A DNA stretch of 7,081 bases from Aquitalea sp. (GTDB taxonomy: Bacteria; Pseudomonadota; Gammaproteobacteria; Burkholderiales; Chromobacteriaceae): assembly GCA_019232735.1 (NCBI GenBank), contig JAFANL010000051.1, positions 1-7,081 on the forward strand. The letters run 5' to 3'. Each line of letters starts with the position of its first letter. The first letter of the stretch is position 1. This document shows, piece by piece, positions 5,765 through 7,081 of this stretch. The position numbers and the translations under genes are program-made. A model generated the notes under the pieces. That model was not told the origin of the DNA, did not search any database, and saw nothing but the letters and a program-made list of their open reading frames with translations.

Positions 5765-6691
5765 ATGGACCTTACCGCTCACCTGCATACCTTCGGCCAT
5801 TACCTCAAGCGCCGCTACGGCGAGGCCGTGCACAAGCTGTCACTGGCTGGTGACTTCACCTGTCCCAACCGCGACGGTACGCTGGGCCGTGGCGGCTGCA
5901 CCTTCTGCAATGTCAAAAGCTTTGGCCGCGATGCCGACGCCCTGTCCATCAGCGACCAGATCGCCCGCGAAAAAGGCAAGACCGACCGCGCCCACCGCTA
6001 TCTGGCTTACTTTCAGGCCTACACCAGCACCTATGCCGAAGTTAGCCGCCTGCGCCAGCTGTATGACGAAGCAACCACCGCGGCCGACGTGGTGGGCCTG
6101 TGCGTAGGCACCCGGCCAGACTGCGTACCGGACAGCGCACTGGAACTGCTGGCGTCCTATCAGGCCGCCGGCAAGGAAGTGTGGCTGGAGCTGGGTTTGC
6201 AGACCGCGCACGACCTTACCCAGCGCCGTATCCTGCGCGGCCACACCCTGGCCGATTACCGCGATGCGGTACGCCGCGCCCAGCAATATGGCCTGCAGAT
6301 ATGCACTCACCTGATTGCCGGCCTGCCCGGCGAAGATGCCGCCGATGTGCATGACACGCTGGATACCGTTCTGGAAATCGGCGTGCAGGGGCTGAAACTG
6401 CATCCGCTGATGATTGTGCGCGGCAGCCGCATGGCGGCACAGCATCAACGTGGCGAGGTGTCGGCCATGGCGCTGGACGACTACGCCAGCCTGGCCGCTT
6501 CGCTCATACGCCACACCCCGCCGGAAGTGGTATTCCACCGCATTTCCGCCACGGCACAAGCCCCTACCCTGATCGCCCCGGACTGGTGCGGCCCACGCTG
6601 GACCGCCTTGCAGGCCATCGGCCAGTTACTGGCCCGTGACGGTGGCCAAGGCAGTGCGCTGGGGCGCAGCTGGTCGGCGCAGGCTGCCTGA
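5765..6691 (+). CDS. yhcC: YhcC-type radical SAM protein (TIGR01212 family)
   Basis: The 308-residue cytoplasmic product belongs to the radical SAM family of E. coli YhcC, related to the Elp3-like group. The substrate is not established. The iron-sulphur motif is wide: C33, C45 and C48 (C-X11-C-X2-C) in FTCPNRDGTLGRGGCTFCN. Further family stretches are RYLAYFQAYTSTYAEV (78-93), VGLCVGTRPDCVPD (110-123), EVWLELGLQTAHD (138-150), THLIAGLPGE (181-190), KLHPL (211-215) and IRHTPPEVVFHRISA (248-262), ending in GSALGR. These match YhcC nearly end to end, and the start at 5765 fits family N-termini. The frame is open further upstream (an ATG at 5693 would add 24 residues), but homology does not support that. 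No clear Shine-Dalgarno precedes the start. It may form an operon with the small membrane protein gene. Confidence 0.93.
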   Translation: MDLTAHLHTFGHYLKRRYGEAVHKLSLAGDFTCPNRDGTLGRGGCTFCNVKSFGRDADALSISDQIAREKGKTDRAHRYLAYFQAYTSTYAEVSRLRQLYDEATTAADVVGLCVGTRPDCVPDSALELLASYQAAGKEVWLELGLQTAHDLTQRRILRGHTLADYRDAVRRAQQYGLQICTHLIAGLPGEDAADVHDTLDTVLEIGVQGLKLHPLMIVRGSRMAAQHQRGEVSAMALDDYASLAASLIRHTPPEVVFHRISATAQAPTLIAPDWCGPRWTALQAIGQLLARDGGQGSALGRSWSAQAA

Positions 6692-6736
6692 CAGCACCGT
6701 CGCCCCTTTACCGACCGGCGGCTTAGCGCCGCTCAC

Positions 6737-6776
6737 AAAACCTGGTAGAGAACCCGGGCTAGCGGGGGTTTTCTTA
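6737..6776 (+). terminator. Probable terminator after yhcC
   Basis: AAAACC (6737-6742) pairs with GGTTTT (6767-6772), and an inner CCCG/CGGG stem (6753-6756 with 6763-6766) sits within. An alternative register pairs AACCC with GGGTT. TTCTTAT follows. It lies 45 bases after the stop. An earlier GC-rich hairpin (6717-6733) has no T-tract. The stem is imperfect, so confidence is moderate. Confidence 0.5.
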
Positions 6777-6794
6777 TCGGGTCTTAACACAAAT

Positions 6795-6807
6795 TAGTCA
6801 TTGACTA
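6795..6807. promoter_or_regulatory. Palindrome upstream of msrP, candidate operator
   Basis: TAGTCA (6795-6800) and TGACTA (6802-6807) are exact reverse complements around one T, in AT-rich DNA about 90 bases before the msrP start. A perfect 13-base palindrome here suits a dimeric regulator. I do not recognise the regulator. It overlaps a TTGACT (6801-6806) that has no good -10 partner. Confidence 0.4.
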
Positions 6808-6819
6808 TCGAAACTGCCT

Positions 6820-6843
6820 GAACAATCGGAAAGATTGCATGTC
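6820..6843 (+). promoter_or_regulatory. Possible ECF-sigma-type promoter for msrP
   Basis: GAAC (6820-6823) and GTC (6841-6843) are separated by 17 bases, the general spacing and character of extracytoplasmic-stress sigma factor promoters. Inside it sits a second small inverted repeat, CAATC-ggaaa-GATTG (6823-6837). msrP genes in some Betaproteobacteria are under ECF-sigma control of the hypochlorite response, so the idea fits, but both elements are short. Confidence 0.25.
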
Positions 6844-6893
6844 AGATTCTCCCTGTTGCTGCGACAAAGAAGCACAGCACTGGAGAAACCATC

Positions 6894-7081
6894 ATGCTCA
6901 TCAAGAAACCCGCCGCCATCCAGCCCTCGGAAATCACCCCGGAGAGCGTGTACTTCAACCGCCGCCAGTTCATGCTGGGCAGTGCCGGGCTGTTGCTATC
7001 CGGTGAAACCCTGGCCGCCCTGAGCAGCCACAAAAGCCCACTGTCGGTCAGCGACAAGCCCAACAGCCTGAAAGAAATCAG
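6894..7081 (+). CDS. msrP: MsrP, periplasmic methionine sulfoxide reductase catalytic subunit, N-terminal part
   Basis: Only the first 62 codons are inside the window. MsrP (formerly YedY) is a molybdopterin enzyme, exported folded, that reduces methionine sulfoxide in periplasmic proteins with electrons from the haem membrane protein MsrQ. The visible N-terminus has the family signature SEITPESVYF (12-21) running into a twin-arginine signal, NRRQFMLGSAGLLL (22-35), with likely cleavage near 'GETLA' (37-41). Molybdopterin-binding residues lie beyond the edge. GGAG sits 8 bases before the ATG, a good ribosome-binding site. I would expect msrQ directly downstream, outside the window. The upstream region carries a palindrome and a possible stress-sigma promoter. 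Confidence 0.9.
   Translation, partial: MLIKKPAAIQPSEITPESVYFNRRQFMLGSAGLLLSGETLAALSSHKSPLSVSDKPNSLKEI

Noticed and set aside
6835..7023. A 62-codon plus-strand frame overlapping msrP
   Set aside because: It lies out of frame with the clear MsrP N-terminus and has no ribosome-binding site or recognisable content.
1..7081. Neisseria DNA uptake sequences (GCCGTCTGAA), CRISPR repeats, insertion-sequence ends, tRNA genes
   Set aside because: I looked and found none; the window appears to be ordinary chromosomal core.

Overview
The window looks like chromosomal core DNA from a Betaproteobacterium. It is GC-rich, has tightly packed genes, and carries a metX-metW pair, an AmpG permease of 426 residues and an MsrP precursor. 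I lean towards Neisseriales/Chromobacteriaceae (Chromobacterium, Aquitalea or Vogesella relatives), but that is an impression from protein similarity and was not tested. I see no insertion sequence, phage gene, CRISPR array, tRNA or rRNA.

Layout, left to right. (1) Positions 1-305, minus strand: the 5' part of an AraC-family regulator gene, divergent from (2) fsr, a major-facilitator efflux pump of the fosmidomycin-resistance family, which ends at a good intrinsic terminator. (3) Positions 1601-1816 hold no protein gene. They contain a 10-bp inverted repeat enclosing a smaller hairpin, followed at once by a strong terminator: either a small RNA or a compound terminator. (4) On the minus strand, ampG and a secreted MliC-type lysozyme-inhibitor gene overlap by four bases (ATGA). 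They form a two-gene cell-wall unit that links muropeptide recycling with protection from lysozyme. (5) On the minus strand, metX and metW also overlap by ATGA and end at an intrinsic terminator. They make the acyl-homoserine step of methionine synthesis. (6) Positions 5311-5493 hold two divergent promoters with overlapping -35 regions and a structured leader of about 100 nt for metX. (7) On the plus strand, a 60-residue two-helix membrane protein gene is followed by a YhcC/TIGR01212-type radical SAM gene, with a hairpin-rich spacer between them. (8) A probable terminator and a palindrome-bearing upstream region lead into msrP, the Tat-exported molybdoenzyme that repairs oxidised periplasmic methionine; the window cuts it off after 62 codons.

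Most protein genes are familiar. The less ordinary material is between them: the metX leader, where a whole hairpin loop is complementary to bases overlapping the ribosome-binding site; the structured element after fsr; the operators in front of msrP; and the ampG-lysozyme inhibitor coupling. Methionine recurs (metX, metW, msrP), but these genes are not one operon and I see no sign of co-regulation. No defence system or obviously novel multi-gene system is visible.
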